The notes under the pieces: model-generated
What the model saw: only the letters and a program-made list of their open reading frames with translations
What the model was told of the DNA's origin: nothing
The model's database searches: none
Shown here: positions 31,904 to 41,923 of the stretch, piece after piece
How positions within the stretch are numbered: the first letter of the stretch is position 1
How the letters are laid out: the number at the start of each line of letters is the position of its first letter
Translations under genes and position numbers: made by a program
Source of the DNA: Adiantum capillus-veneris
Taxonomy: Eukaryota; Streptophyta; Polypodiopsida; Polypodiales; Pteridaceae
Assembly: GCA_014529385.2 (NCBI GenBank)
Contig: CM043963.1
Span: 93,713,912 to 93,777,911 of the forward strand
Length of the DNA stretch: 64,000 bases
Direction: 5' to 3'

Positions 31904-33217
31904 TCATATATAGGCATCGTCTTCCAAGACCCTCTCTAGTGTCCTTTCATCGTGGTCAAATTCACTACATTGAGATGCTCCACACATCCATATCTCTTTT
32001 TTCTTACAAATCCACGCTGGGACTTCTGATCCACTAATGGTAGCTGAGTCAAATTCTTCCACAGGGGTTCTCGTGACATCATGGAAGCTATGATTTTTCA
32101 TGTTTATGAGTGTAGTAGTTTCAGCATGTCTTAGATACAAATAATCATACCCCCAGTCCTGCACCATTTTGAGTTGCCTCATGAATGGCCTACCAAGGAT
32201 AATTTCATAGTTGTTCTTCTTGCCGAAATCTACTATGGCAAAGGTATGTTCGTACTCTATGCCACAGGAAGATACTACAATTGCCTCAAGGAATCCTATA
32301 GGCCTTTCTATGTGCCCATCCGCCAGTTGCAATTTCATTCTAGTTGTTCGTATTGCTGGTTTTCCCGATTTTTCCCATAGCAATTTGGTCGCAATGGCAA
32401 TGCCAGCTCCACTATCAAGTATTGCCTTAGTCTCTATGCCATTATACTCAACTGGTAGGGTCGTGCTGCCGTCTTCACCCTCACAATACTCTCCTACCTT
32501 GTTGAGTGGCACTGGTCTAGTGTTGACTTTCTTCAGTTCTGTGTCATTAAGCTCGGGTTCGAAGAACTTAAGAGGCGTCCTTATGCCAAATTTTTCAAGA
32601 CATTTGCCCACTTCCGTCCACATGCTTGGCCTAATTTTTAACAATTCTGCCAATGTGATTGTACACTTGACCGGAGTGGTCAACAAGTCTTTCAGGATTT
32701 TAGTGTCCAATTGATTCGAACCGCCTATTCTCTGAGAAGGTACTCTTCGAATTTCTGACCTTGCCTCATAGTCCCCCATATATGATGGAAAATTTCTGAG
32801 AGATTGTGGTCTGCTATCTTCGGATGAAACTAAACCATTATCCCCTTGAAATGATTTAATGTCTAAATCCCATGGAGTCTTATTCAAGTTCAGCTCCGAG
32901 AAAGGCGCTAACTCCACTGTTTTTGTCTCATATTTTTCTTGAGCTTTTCGCACCGTTTCCCATAGCTCTTCAGGCCAATTTTCTTCCACAATAGGGGAAT
33001 ATGGTGGAAAATCTTTCAGCGATTCATCAGTGCTATTAGGTACGTCTTTTGTATCCTCTACATCCGGCAAGGATTTAATGTTTTCTATCTTGTCGGGTAT
33101 CCTTTGTTCGGTTTTGTGAGGTGTTTCATTGTTTGGTGGTTTGATTACTCTATCTCCTGCTTCCATAGGTGGAGGCTCCAGTAAAGCTTGTGCAGTTTCA
33201 ATCAGCTGTTTGCACAT
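31904..33217 (-). CDS. Element D aspartic protease region
   Basis: A 437-codon minus-strand frame between gag and RT. The first 240 residues are a low-complexity acidic/Pro-rich linker. The retropepsin domain follows: the active-site DSGA is at about residue 268 (codons 32405-32416, AILDSGAGIAIATK), then a flap-like region and YEIILGRPFMRQL, the closing block. The motif is intact. The role would be cleavage of the Gag-Pol polyprotein in the particle. The terminal TGA (31904) is followed by the same open frame. Confidence 0.85.
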   Translation of the reverse strand: MCKQLIETAQALLEPPPMEAGDRVIKPPNNETPHKTEQRIPDKIENIKSLPDVEDTKDVPNSTDESLKDFPPYSPIVEENWPEELWETVRKAQEKYETKTVELAPFSELNLNKTPWDLDIKSFQGDNGLVSSEDSRPQSLRNFPSYMGDYEARSEIRRVPSQRIGGSNQLDTKILKDLLTTPVKCTITLAELLKIRPSMWTEVGKCLEKFGIRTPLKFFEPELNDTELKKVNTRPVPLNKVGEYCEGEDGSTTLPVEYNGIETKAILDSGAGIAIATKLLWEKSGKPAIRTTRMKLQLADGHIERPIGFLEAIVVSSCGIEYEHTFAIVDFGKKNNYEIILGRPFMRQLKMVQDWGYDYLYLRHAETTTLINMKNHSFHDVTRTPVEEFDSATISGSEVPAWICKKKEIWMCGASQCSEFDHDERTLERVLEDDAYI

Positions 33218-33469
33218 CTCTAGTCTCTATTTTTCTATCTCTGGATATGGATATGTCATCCACCTTTGCTCTAGGGTCTGTCTGTTCTTCAATCTTTCTT
33301 CATATGATTGCAAGATTGCATCTAAGGGTTCATTGATCTTATCTACCAATACCGACCCTCCTGAGCTTGCACTCTTTGGTCCTTCTGTTGATTTTAGAGA
33401 GTCGGACTCTCTTTGTTGTTTAAGTTGCTCTCGAGCTATCGTTAGCTCAACTTCTACATCTTTTTGTTT

Positions 33470-34857
33470 TCACTCACGTCTAGCTTTCATTTTCGCTCTT
33501 CGTTCTTTCCAAGGATTATCATGACTGACGCTAGACTTGTCAGTCTTGATTTCTTCTTGATTTTGATCGTTACTCTTGGGCTGATTGTCATTTTTCCGTG
33601 CTTGGGCTCTCGTCAAGACCTCAACAGGAATCGGAGTTTCTTTTTTTGACCCTCCACTGGACGGTAGCGCTCCCAGCATATTCAAGGTAGTTTTTGCTCC
33701 TTTGCTTGAGTTTTTTGGGCAATGAGGGATCAAGTGAGTAATCACAGTCCGTGCAATATGCGTTGACCCTAATGATTTCGTCATGAGGGCAGTCCCTCAG
33801 CCAATGGTCTCCTCCACACTTGTAGCATGGTCCTTTAGGCTGTTGAGGTGCTCCTGGGGCTCCTCTTTGTTGGTGTGCAATTCTTTGCCAGCTCATGCCT
33901 CCATTGGCTATGAACAACAACATTCTTTCATCCAGGCTATATCGTCCTTCTCCCGCTGCCTCTGCAGCAGTTGGTGGTCCTGTATTTCCTATCATGCTCC
34001 ATGGTTCTGGTGTAGAGGGTTCGTCCGGTGGATAATAGACAGAGTTCGCCGCATATCCATTGGGCTTGTCGTATTATGCATGCATAGGTACCAAAGCCTT
34101 CTCGTCCGACTCAGTTATTGTGGGTGTGTATCTTATGCCGATTGGTCGTAATCCTGGTAGAGGTGGTTGTTGTCCCAACACTGGTTGTGGTCTTTCTACG
34201 CCTACAGGTCCTGGTAGGTTGCCTGTTTGATATCTAGGCATCGGTGGGACTTGAGGAGATGTCGCCTGAGCTTGCAGAGCATATGGTCGTTCTCTCACAT
34301 ATCCCTTGTTATAATAACACTCCTCCGTCCCATGGTTGTTCAATCGCACACCATTTTGGTTGTTTAGCTTGTGGTTTGGAATACAAGTTAATCTTTTTAA
34401 GCACTTCCTCTACAAGCTGCTCTTTGCTTACCGCTGCTTCCCCCTTCAGTGTTGTCTTAGCAGACTTGCCTCCGCTTTGTTGTGAGGAAGAATCATCGTC
34501 AAGATCCTTGAACTCACCCTCTTTGTAGACCGCACAATTTTCCACAAGGTATAGAGCTTCCTTGGTTAAATCATTCAACGTAGTGCTCCTTTTCATATGT
34601 AAGTCCTTTTGAAGATTTGCATTCCTTAGTCCTTGGATAAATATAAGCATAAGTCTGGACTGAGTTGGCAGTTCTTCCACGGGACAGAACTTAACATATC
34701 TTTTTAATCGGAGGGTGGCCTTCCGCATGGACTCTCCATCTTTCTGTTTGAATTTATGGATTTGCGAGACTGTATTATGAGCTATCCCCCTTTGTGAGAA
34801 TTCCTCGATAAACTCGTCAAACACTTCCTCCATAGACTCAAAGTCTCTTCGCTCCAC
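33470..34857 (-). pseudogene. gag: Element D gag: capsid and zinc knuckle
   Basis: Minus strand. The frame 34857-34309 carries the retrotransposon gag domain (VFDEFIEEFSQRG, KFKQKDGESMRKATLRLKRY, LMLIFIQGLRNANLQKDL). Upstream of its listed start the typical AATWFDSV block is still readable, so the true gene starts earlier. A Pro/Gln-rich linker follows in another frame, then the zinc knuckle CYKCGGDHWLRDC at about residue 60 of the 33995-33621 frame, then a basic tail. Two adjacent stops (near 34309) and frame changes break it. Confidence 0.8.
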
Positions 34858-36312
34858 CGAGTCAAACCATGTAGCCGCATCATCCTCTAAGGTTAAACCG
34901 AATCCTGCAAATTAGGTAGGAAATTCTAGCACCTCTTCAGCTCTAATTACACGTACAAAGGCTGCTACATGATCTCTTGGATCCCTGCTTCCCGTATATT
35001 TCTTGTTTACCCATTTTTGCACTTGAGAAGGTCTAATTCTACGATGGTCTCCAAATCTCATCATGGGATCTCCCCGTCCTAGTCAATATACCTCCTTTGG
35101 TCTCCTGTAGTGGCCAGGTTCCTCTCCCAATGGTGCTCCTAATCCATAATTTCTAGCAGTTCTCGTGAGAGATGGTTCTTCTCTCCGAACTCATTCTCGG
35201 GGTGTTCTTCCAAGCTCAGTTGACCCCTGAGTCTTTGGCTTACTCTCTCCTTGATACTATGCATAGAGTGGTGGTTCTTGTAAATCCCTTAACCCTCGTG
35301 CGGTTTGATAACCCTCTTGGGTTCGGTCTTGTTCTAATGTAGCACTCTGTCGAAGCCATGCCTACAGTGATGGCTGAGTAGCTGGTTGGTCCTGGTAGTT
35401 GGACGTCCGTGGTCGGGTAGAATGTGAGGTAACGTCATACTCTTCTTAAAAGGGATTAGTCGACTTGCTAGGGGTGTAGGTGGCTCTTGGTATCTCGTCG
35501 GGGCCATAGGTCGATGCTCCCGGAACTGTTGTCTTTTCAACCTCTTTTGGGAGAATACGTTTGTATTCTCGCCCGTATCTGTCAACAAAAACAATATCCT
35601 TCCCCATAGCAGTTTCATAAGAAAATAAGTAAAGAACCTTGTCTTTGATTAATTCATTTGGGTAGGGTTCCTTGCATCAAAAGTAAAAGAATATTCCCTC
35701 GCTTTCATGCTTGTAAATCCCTACATTCTCATTATAGGTTGGGACCCTAGTTGTTTTCTTATCATACATAAAAAGCGCTCCAGGTCGATCAATGTTAGGA
35801 GGCGGTTCTTGGGTTTCTAAAACCATTTTCCCTTTTGCCATGTTATCCCCATATCTGTTGTAATCCTCAGGGTTACTCACTATCAGATAGTGGTTTTCCT
35901 TTTCGTCTCTAAATCTGTCTCCATCATCGTAGACTCGAATTATCTCTAGTCTCTGAGCCGGTCTTTCTTCAATACAAATACACTTGCATCCCCGATAGTC
36001 AGAATAGACTAGGGCTCCCCTCGAGTTAGTTCCTTCCAAGAAGATTATAGTGAACTGGGTTTCGTTTAAAGTATGTAGGGAGGTGCTCCCTCCTAGCATT
36101 GGTCCTTCACCGTTGAAACCTATTGGTTGTTGACTCCCCATCATGAAGAAGGACTTTTCTGACGAAGTGTCAGTATCACTACCCTCTTCAATGATTGGTG
36201 CCAATGGGTCTAGTCTCGTCTGAGTTACACTCTTTTCTGTGGACGTGGTGCTAATATGACTTTTGACACTTTTAGCTCCCGACTTAACAAAGGCTCCTGA
36301 CCTTAAATACAT
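34858..36312 (-). pseudogene. gag: Element D gag, N-terminal region
   Basis: Minus strand. The frame begins at ATG 36312 (MYLRSGAFVKSGAKSVKSH) and is open for 211 codons. It then continues with stops and frame changes through a Pro/Arg-rich region (GREYKRILPKEVEKT, RRIRPSQVQKWVNKKYTGSRD) into the capsid domain. The first 200 residues (LVYSDYRGCKCICIEE, LEIIRVYDDGDRF) match no domain I recognise. It is placed as gag N-terminus by position and could be a separate small frame. Confidence 0.6.
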
Positions 36313-37803
36313 AAGAATGAAAGTTTTGTTGCAAACTTAAAGCTTACCTGGACTCCTTCTTACTGTATAGCTTTGTGATGACCTCCTTCTGGGATCTACA
36401 CAAGGATGGTTAGTATGTTCACAAGTGTTTTCCTTGAATTACCAAAAAATCTATCAAGTATATACAACAACCACTTAGTCATTCTTCTGGTGGTCCAATT
36501 TCAATTATGAAATGATGGCTGGGATCTATATAGAGAGTATGTCCTAGCAGTATAGTCACAAATTGCAAAAAGTGTCTGATTCACTACTTCCTTAGTCTAT
36601 CGCGATAGACTGACAGTTTGCTCTGGCACAAGTCAATTCAAAATTGGGACTTTACCCTTGAGTTCCAGTTACCCTCTATAGCCTATCCCCCAAGTTTTGT
36701 GAAGTTTGGACACTTGCGTTGGGTTTTGGTCCCATTTTAGTATTTCAGTCGGAGCTTGATTCTCTATCTGACCCTCAGCTTGACCTTCAGTGATCTAAAT
36801 GCCTTGAATTTTGGTGTGTCTGCTATTTAGGCCCTGATAAAGCTCTCCCTAGGGAAAATTTGAAAGAAAAGTTCCCCAACAGAAATTTCCTTGGTCTATC
36901 GTGATAGACTGAACACTTTCTCCATTTTCAGCTTTTTTCAAAGTTTTCTCCACAGTTGGTTTAGCCTCCCCTTGTGTAGTGCATTGACCAATTTTGGCAC
37001 TGTTTGGACATTTGGTCAAAGACTTCTTGCCCTTGTCTCTGAATTCAGACTCCAAACACCAGTTTTGAAGTTTTGGGGTCAAAATTGGAGTTCAAATTCA
37101 GTCAATTTTTGTGAGTGCACTTGTATTGATGTGTTAAGCTTGTGGTATAAGGGTTTTTTGCTTGTTGCTAGACAAACACCACCTTCACCAGTCTATCGCG
37201 ATAGACCAGACAGTGAGCAATGGGGACTTAATTTTTTGTCTGTTTTTGCATAGTCTTGTTCCCTGTGTCCATATAAGTCTATCCCCCAAGTTTTGTGAAG
37301 TTTGGACTTATTTTGACCTCAAACTCAAGCACTTCACAAATTTCACTTTTCTCTGACAATTCACAACTCCATTGCACTTGAAGTGATGCAAATTTGATGA
37401 CACTGCATCTTAAACTTGTGCACATCAGTCATACCTCATGACACAGTCAGTTTACCCTTGGCTAATGGTTATATCTCATCTTGGCCTCTTTAGGTTCACT
37501 TAGTGTTTCCTTATGACAATCACTTGTTTCTTTTTTTTTGCGGTTTTATAGCGTTTTTCTACTCTATTTCTTCACAAGTATAACAAGCATTCAAAAGCAA
37601 AAACCCTAACTCCACATTATCCTATTTAACTAAATCTAACTAGTCGCAGACCTTCGGCAAGACACAGGCTTCCTAGCTATCCACTCGACCTCAGGATATT
37701 CTATCCTGGATCTTGTTCTAAAAGTTTAAGCTCTCTCTAGTCAAAACTAAAGTAAGCTAACCATCACACGAGTGACGTAGATCTCCCTACTTAAGGTCTT
37801 GTG
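36313..37803 (-). other. Element D untranslated leader with palindromes
   Basis: 1.5 kb between primer site and gag with no supported gene. Besides the palindromes it has a repeated 26-bp segment, CCCCCAAGTTTTGTGAAGTT and following bases, near 36688 and 37287, each downstream of a palindrome. Confidence 0.65.
36594..37207. repeat. Palindrome cluster 2 of element D
   Basis: AGTCTATCGCGATAGACT is at 36594-36611. GTCTATCGTGATAGAC (one mismatch) is at 36894-36909. AGTCTATCGCGATAGACC is at 37190-37207. Centres are about 299 and 297 bp apart. Confidence 0.9.
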
Positions 37804-37821
37804 TCCCCGGCAGCGGCGCCA
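37804..37821 (-). promoter_or_regulatory. tRNA-Asp-type primer-binding site of element D
   Basis: On the minus strand TGGCGCCGCTGCCGGGGA, one base from the 5' LTR. It fits the 3' end of plant tRNA-Asp with one mismatch, as in many Athila/Tat-type gypsy elements. Confidence 0.85.
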
Positions 37822-37822
37822 A

Positions 37823-38751
37823 TGTTTTAGGGCAAAACTACTCCCCTGTTCATACTCACGAGCACGACACAGACAACATACTTATCATCCGATGACACGA
37901 CTAACCCGTACATGCACGTAGGAAATCTCGTTAGCTTGTTAGGCTGAGACCAATCTACACATACGCACTTTTATGATGCATCAATCACTAACCCTGGTAG
38001 AATGCAACCCACTCTATCCCTAAACGCTCACAACACCGTTTACACGTCCAATGAACTTGGAATCGCATCAAACTTACTAGGCATCATCCTCTCACTAGGA
38101 CATACTTACCTATAAGTCTAATCTCACCCGATTTGAACCCTAGCTATCTCGAATACTGTCGTGATAGGCCAATAGGTCATAATCCAAAAGTGGATGAAAC
38201 TTAAGTTTATCAGTATCTATGTGTAGCTAATCTCTTTCTCATTCCATGAAGCACTTGATTATTGAAAACAGACACTGTTTGTGCTACTTACAAGTAAAAC
38301 AAGCTCGAGGAAGAATCGATCGCGATCAACTCGAAACGGCGAATGCGTGGCGTGGGCGCGTAGCTCTCGGAGAGACTACCGCGATGGTGTGGTCGCGTCG
38401 TGAATCCGGTGAGGGAGAAGCGCGTAGCGAAGAGGATAAGACACACTCACTCTCTCTCTCTCTCCCTCTCAGACTCGTACGACACAGGCTTAATGTTTTA
38501 AAAATGTTGTCCAAAAAATGGTTCTAAGGTGACTTTTATACTTTAGTCACCTTAGCTCAAAAATGTACATGGGGTTCTCTTGCTCATGATTACAAAGTGG
38601 GAATAAATCTAAGTCCTAACTAACTCACTAATATTTACATAATCCAGACGAATGGATCAAAATGATAAGACGTCTTTGACATAAAAAATGGAATTTGATA
38701 TGCTTTACAAGATGGGCTCATTACAACAGTTGGACCAATGGGGCTCCAACA
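37823..38751 (-). repeat. 5' LTR of element D (right end)
   Basis: 929 bp, a near copy of 19329-20257. It also contains a degenerate palindrome copy at about 38156-38169 (CTGTCGTGATAGGC). Confidence 0.93.
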
Positions 38752-38756
38752 ACATT

Positions 38757-38882
38757 GTTCTAGACACCCTTTGACACAAGAACATGTTGCATCATATAAG
38801 CCCACATAGGGTAATTGTCCCGATCCAACCTGTCCTCAGTAGCAAACATCTTGAACACATCTGTGTTGTTGTTGTCAGCCAT
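38757..38882 (-). pseudogene. gag: Element B gag, N-terminal 42 codons
   Basis: Minus strand, ATG at 38882 (MADNNNTDVFKMFATEDRL, then NYPMWAYMMQHVLVSKGV). This is the copia gag start with the usual W-containing helix. A TAG just before the break replaces what is probably a Trp codon. The gene resumes at 19328 on the other side of element D. Confidence 0.85.
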
Positions 38883-39230
38883 GGTAAATGCTGCACCTGA
38901 TGTGACAACTGCCCGAAAATAGGAGAAATGGAGCGGGAACAATACGTGCTATATAGCACAAACCGTAGAAGACTATAAGGCACCTGTTATGCAAAAAACG
39001 GCACTGATAGAAATTCTGCACAAAATGACAAAATTGCCTATGCAGACCTGCCTGTAGTGGAAACGGAGGTCGAAATGAGCCCAAATCAAAAATTTGAGCA
39101 GACCAAGCTCCACGAGTCCTCCCGAAGTATTTTTCAACCTGCGAACGCTTGCTAAAGCTCACTAAAATCGGAGAAAGTGATCAAGCATGCAGTAGAGCAG
39201 CTGGCGACTAAGCTCGGGAGGACGCAACCT

Positions 39231-39242
39231 GCTCTGATACCA
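39231..39242 (-). promoter_or_regulatory. tRNA-iMet primer-binding site of element B
   Basis: TGGTATCAGAGC on the minus strand, two bases from the 5' LTR. An exact plant initiator-Met site. Confidence 0.92.
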
Positions 39243-39244
39243 AT

Positions 39245-39471
39245 TGTTGGAATTAGGGTTGCAAAGAAACACACACAGCTTGGAGAAGATGAAGGAAGCT
39301 CAAGGCACACAATAGAGAGTGTATTACTTAGTGTGCAGTGGAAATATAGATAGCCCTAGAGTGATGGGCGTATATTCAATGCTCGGGGGGAAAAACCTCC
39401 TAAAGAGGGAAAAAATGTCCCGGCTGTCCTAGTGTGTTCACACACATCACTACCACATGTATAAGGTAACA
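39245..39471 (-). repeat. 5' LTR of element B (right end)
   Basis: 227 bp, matched by 15627-15857 and followed by target duplication AAAAG. Confidence 0.92.
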
Positions 39472-39476
39472 AAAAG

Positions 39477-40151
39477 CACTTAAAAAAAGAACCAATAAGA
39501 ATTAAGCTCTCTAGAAGACTATTGGACAATCTCCCAAGGGGTCTAATGAGCATTTAGCAGCCCAATTGCTTGCCTGATTCCTATTGGCCAAATGACAAAG
39601 GGGTCCAATGAGAGTTTAGTTGCATTAATTAATTACCTAAAGCTCTCACAAAAGGGGAAATCGGGACACATGTCAAAAGGCTATCACTTATGCTGCTTAA
39701 TTTTCATTGGCTAAGCTGGTAAAGGTACAATAGGGTGTCAGCATGAGTAAAATGCAAGAGGGGTCGACCAACAAAGAGAGGGGGACTGAAATTGTCAAGT
39801 CATTTTTTTCACACACACTCACACAATCTCATGTGTGGAGCAAGAAGACTCTCTCTCTCCTTCTCAAGCTTTAATGGAAAGCTTATCACCTACTCCACGC
39901 TTTTGAGAAGGGAGGCCTACACCAACAACTCTTGGCTTTGTGATGAAAATCCAACCAAGAGCCAAGATTTAATGCATACTCATCTCCTCTACCATGCTAA
40001 TTACTAAGCTATGCTATGCTAATATGAGTGATTATGTGAGGAGATGTACATCTTTCTCGTAAGACTACTCCTTCTTCCTCTCAATCTACTCTCATACCCC
40101 GCTAGCTCTCACCATCTTCGAAGGTGTGTGAGGTCTTGGGTCTGAGACTAA
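39477..40151 (+). repeat. Element E 3' LTR, piece 3 of 4
   Basis: It matches the 5' LTR from CACTTAATAAAAG (about 5779) to GGTCTTGGGTCTGAGAC (about 6459), between the copia B and gypsy C insertions. Confidence 0.85.
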
Positions 40152-40299
40152 TGATAGCCGTTTTTCGGCACTTTGTAATTGTCACAGTGAATTACCTCAC
40201 CCTACCAAAATCACCCTTTCACTGTATATAGGTGCGTGTGAGTCAGGGGACTTTTCCCATATCTCCTTACTGAAATAAAAAACCCTCAATGGGCTAGTT
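40152..40299 (+). repeat. Element C, first LTR remnant
   Basis: It matches the first 148 bases or so of the complete LTR (TGATAGCCG...CAATGGGCTAGTT) with several substitutions, then jumps into pol. The bases AGTT (40296-40299) are common to both parents of the junction. Confidence 0.9.
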
Positions 40300-41895
40300 C
40301 ATGCCATTTGTAGGATGTTTAATCAGTTTGAAGAAGTGCAACTATATCATTTTCCTAGGAAACAGAATGAAGATGCCGATTTACTTGCACAGCAAGTAGT
40401 TACATGTGTTGAGAAAGAAGTGCAGGTCATCATGGTGGCAGCAACTGTCAAGCAACCGAGATACCAGGGATTGGAGTCATTGACTCCCATTATTGGCTAC
40501 ATTTTGGAGGGTGAGTTTCCACAAGACTTCACGAAGGCTCAGAAGAGGAGACTCATGAAGAAGGCAAGTTTCTATCTCTTCCTTGAAGGCTCCCTCTATC
40601 AAAGAGGGAGGGACCAAGTGTGCAGAAGAGTACCAACTATTGAGGAAATTCCAGCCATTCTAAAAGGTTTGCATGAAGAAGCATGTGGTGGTCATTTTGC
40701 CCAAGAATTAACTGTGAAGAAGATTTTGCTTGCGGGGTATGTTTGGCCAAGTCTGCATGTGGATGTCCAACATTGGTGTAAAAGTTGTCACAATTGTCAG
40801 GTAAATGGGAATAGAAGATTGGTTTATGTTCCAAGGCAAATCGTGCTTGCAAATGGACCGTTTGAAAAGTGGGACATTGATGCTATGGGTCCTCTGCCTA
40901 GGACAAAAAATGGTAAACTCTACATTCTAGTGGGTGTAGACTATATGACTAGGTGGGTGGAAGCACAGAGTGTGGCAAAGGTAAATGAGAAAACAGTGAG
41001 CAAATTCGTCTACACTCACATTTGTTGTAGATTTGGCACACCTTTGGAGATTGTTTCTGATAATGGTCCAGGGTTTAGAAAGGGATTTCTCACAGAAGTC
41101 TGTGAAGAACTTCACATTCTACATCGTCACAGTACACCCTACTATCCCCAATCAAATGGTTTGGTAGAAAAAGCTAATGGTGTCATTGCAGGCATCATTA
41201 GAAAGATGGTGAAAAACAAGACAAAGTTGTGGGATGACTTCTTGGATGGTGCATTGTGGGCGTATCGAACCACATATAGGGAAGCCACGCAGTTCACACC
41301 ATTTCACTTGGTCTATGGTCAAGAGGCTTTGCAGCCTATCGAGCTCAACATTCCAACAATGCGACTTCATGGCAAATCAGCACAAGATGATCGAGAAGCA
41401 TGGATGGATCGACTTCTTACCTTAGCTGAGCTTGAGTGGAAAAGAGAAGCAGCATACGAGTGCTATAAGAGGAAAGCCACACAGACAAAGGAGAAGCTTG
41501 ACAAGAAACTGAAGGACAAAGGCATCAATGAAGGAGATCTTGTGCTAAGGTATGACAATCGACTCGATAATCGTTTTGATGCCAAATTTGAAACAAGATG
41601 GCAAGGTCCATACATAGTCAAGAAGGCTTTCAATTCAACTTACTATCAGCTTATGGACTTGAATGGTAAAGAGCACTCCAGGAAAGTAAACGGGTATCGC
41701 TTGAAGCACTATTTGAGTCGCATTCTACCAAAGGATCTACCAAAGATATATCAAAAGGCCACTGTCTCATGTAAGTATTGTTACATGAAGCATGAGTGTA
41801 ACTCTAGCCAAAATTCTGAGGGGCCAAACAATAAAGATCTCGTCAAGGACTCTGAAGCACTCTCTTTGGAAAAGATGCTCTATGATGGTACATGA
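40300..41895 (+). CDS. pol: Element C left unit: truncated pol (RNase H end and integrase)
   Basis: The frame enters from the deletion junction and the first Met is at 40315 (MFNQFEEVQLYHFPRKQNE). It contains the end of the archaeal-type RNase H, then the integrase: H2C2 finger (HEEACGGH, then CKSCHNC), core Asp in WDIDAMGP, second Asp in VSDNGPGF, Glu in SNGLVEKAN, and a C-terminal GDLVLRYDNRLDNRF / WQGPYIVKK region. It is open to TGA 41893-41895, with a tail ending LEKMLYDGT. Unlike the right copy it has neither the internal nonsense codon nor the late one-base deletion, so this integrase reading is intact. A promoter is doubtful because the LTR in front is truncated. Confidence 0.88.
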   Translation, partial: HAICRMFNQFEEVQLYHFPRKQNEDADLLAQQVVTCVEKEVQVIMVAATVKQPRYQGLESLTPIIGYILEGEFPQDFTKAQKRRLMKKASFYLFLEGSLYQRGRDQVCRRVPTIEEIPAILKGLHEEACGGHFAQELTVKKILLAGYVWPSLHVDVQHWCKSCHNCQVNGNRRLVYVPRQIVLANGPFEKWDIDAMGPLPRTKNGKLYILVGVDYMTRWVEAQSVAKVNEKTVSKFVYTHICCRFGTPLEIVSDNGPGFRKGFLTEVCEELHILHRHSTPYYPQSNGLVEKANGVIAGIIRKMVKNKTKLWDDFLDGALWAYRTTYREATQFTPFHLVYGQEALQPIELNIPTMRLHGKSAQDDREAWMDRLLTLAELEWKREAAYECYKRKATQTKEKLDKKLKDKGINEGDLVLRYDNRLDNRFDAKFETRWQGPYIVKKAFNSTYYQLMDLNGKEHSRKVNGYRLKHYLSRILPKDLPKIYQKATVSCKYCYMKHECNSSQNSEGPNNKDLVKDSEALSLEKMLYDGT

Positions 41896-41909
41896 ATATA
41901 CCATCATCC

Positions 41910-41923
41910 AGGGGGAGGGCTAA
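41910..41923 (+). promoter_or_regulatory. Polypurine tract before the central LTR of element C
   Basis: CAGGGGGAGGGCTAA next to LTR start TGATAGCCG. The identical tract at 50469-50482 precedes the last LTR. Confidence 0.8.

Larger units (their letters stand above)
19329..38751 (-). mobile_element. Element D: giant (19.4 kb) Ty3/gypsy with accessory 3' reading frame
   Basis: Two 929-bp LTRs (19329-20257 and 37823-38751) start TGTTTTAGGGC and end CTCCAACA. Flanks are ACAAT (19324-19328) and ACATT (38752-38756), a target duplication with one mismatch. The minus-strand order is LTR, Asp-type primer site, leader with palindromes, gag, protease, RT, RNase H, two zinc-finger modules, integrase, a second protease-like domain, a polypurine-like tract, a noncoding block with palindromes, a roughly 1,145-codon accessory frame, the polypurine tract, LTR. 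RT-then-integrase order makes it gypsy. Sequence and Asp-type primer site suggest the Athila/Tat side of the family. LTRs differ at some twenty positions by eye, so it is fairly young. Confidence 0.92.
15627..39471 (-). mobile_element. Element B: Ty1/copia on the minus strand, split by element D
   Basis: LTRs at 15627-15857 (3' LTR in element sense) and 39245-39471 (5' LTR) share TGTT(G/T)GAATTA...GGTAACA. Both sides carry target duplication AAAAG (15622-15626, 39472-39476), and joining them restores the E LTR (TTTAAAAGCACTT). Its own sequence is about 4.4 kb. The remaining 19.4 kb is gypsy D, inserted in gag. The polyprotein is fragmented by frameshifts, stops and a deletion between integrase and RT. 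Confidence 0.93.
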
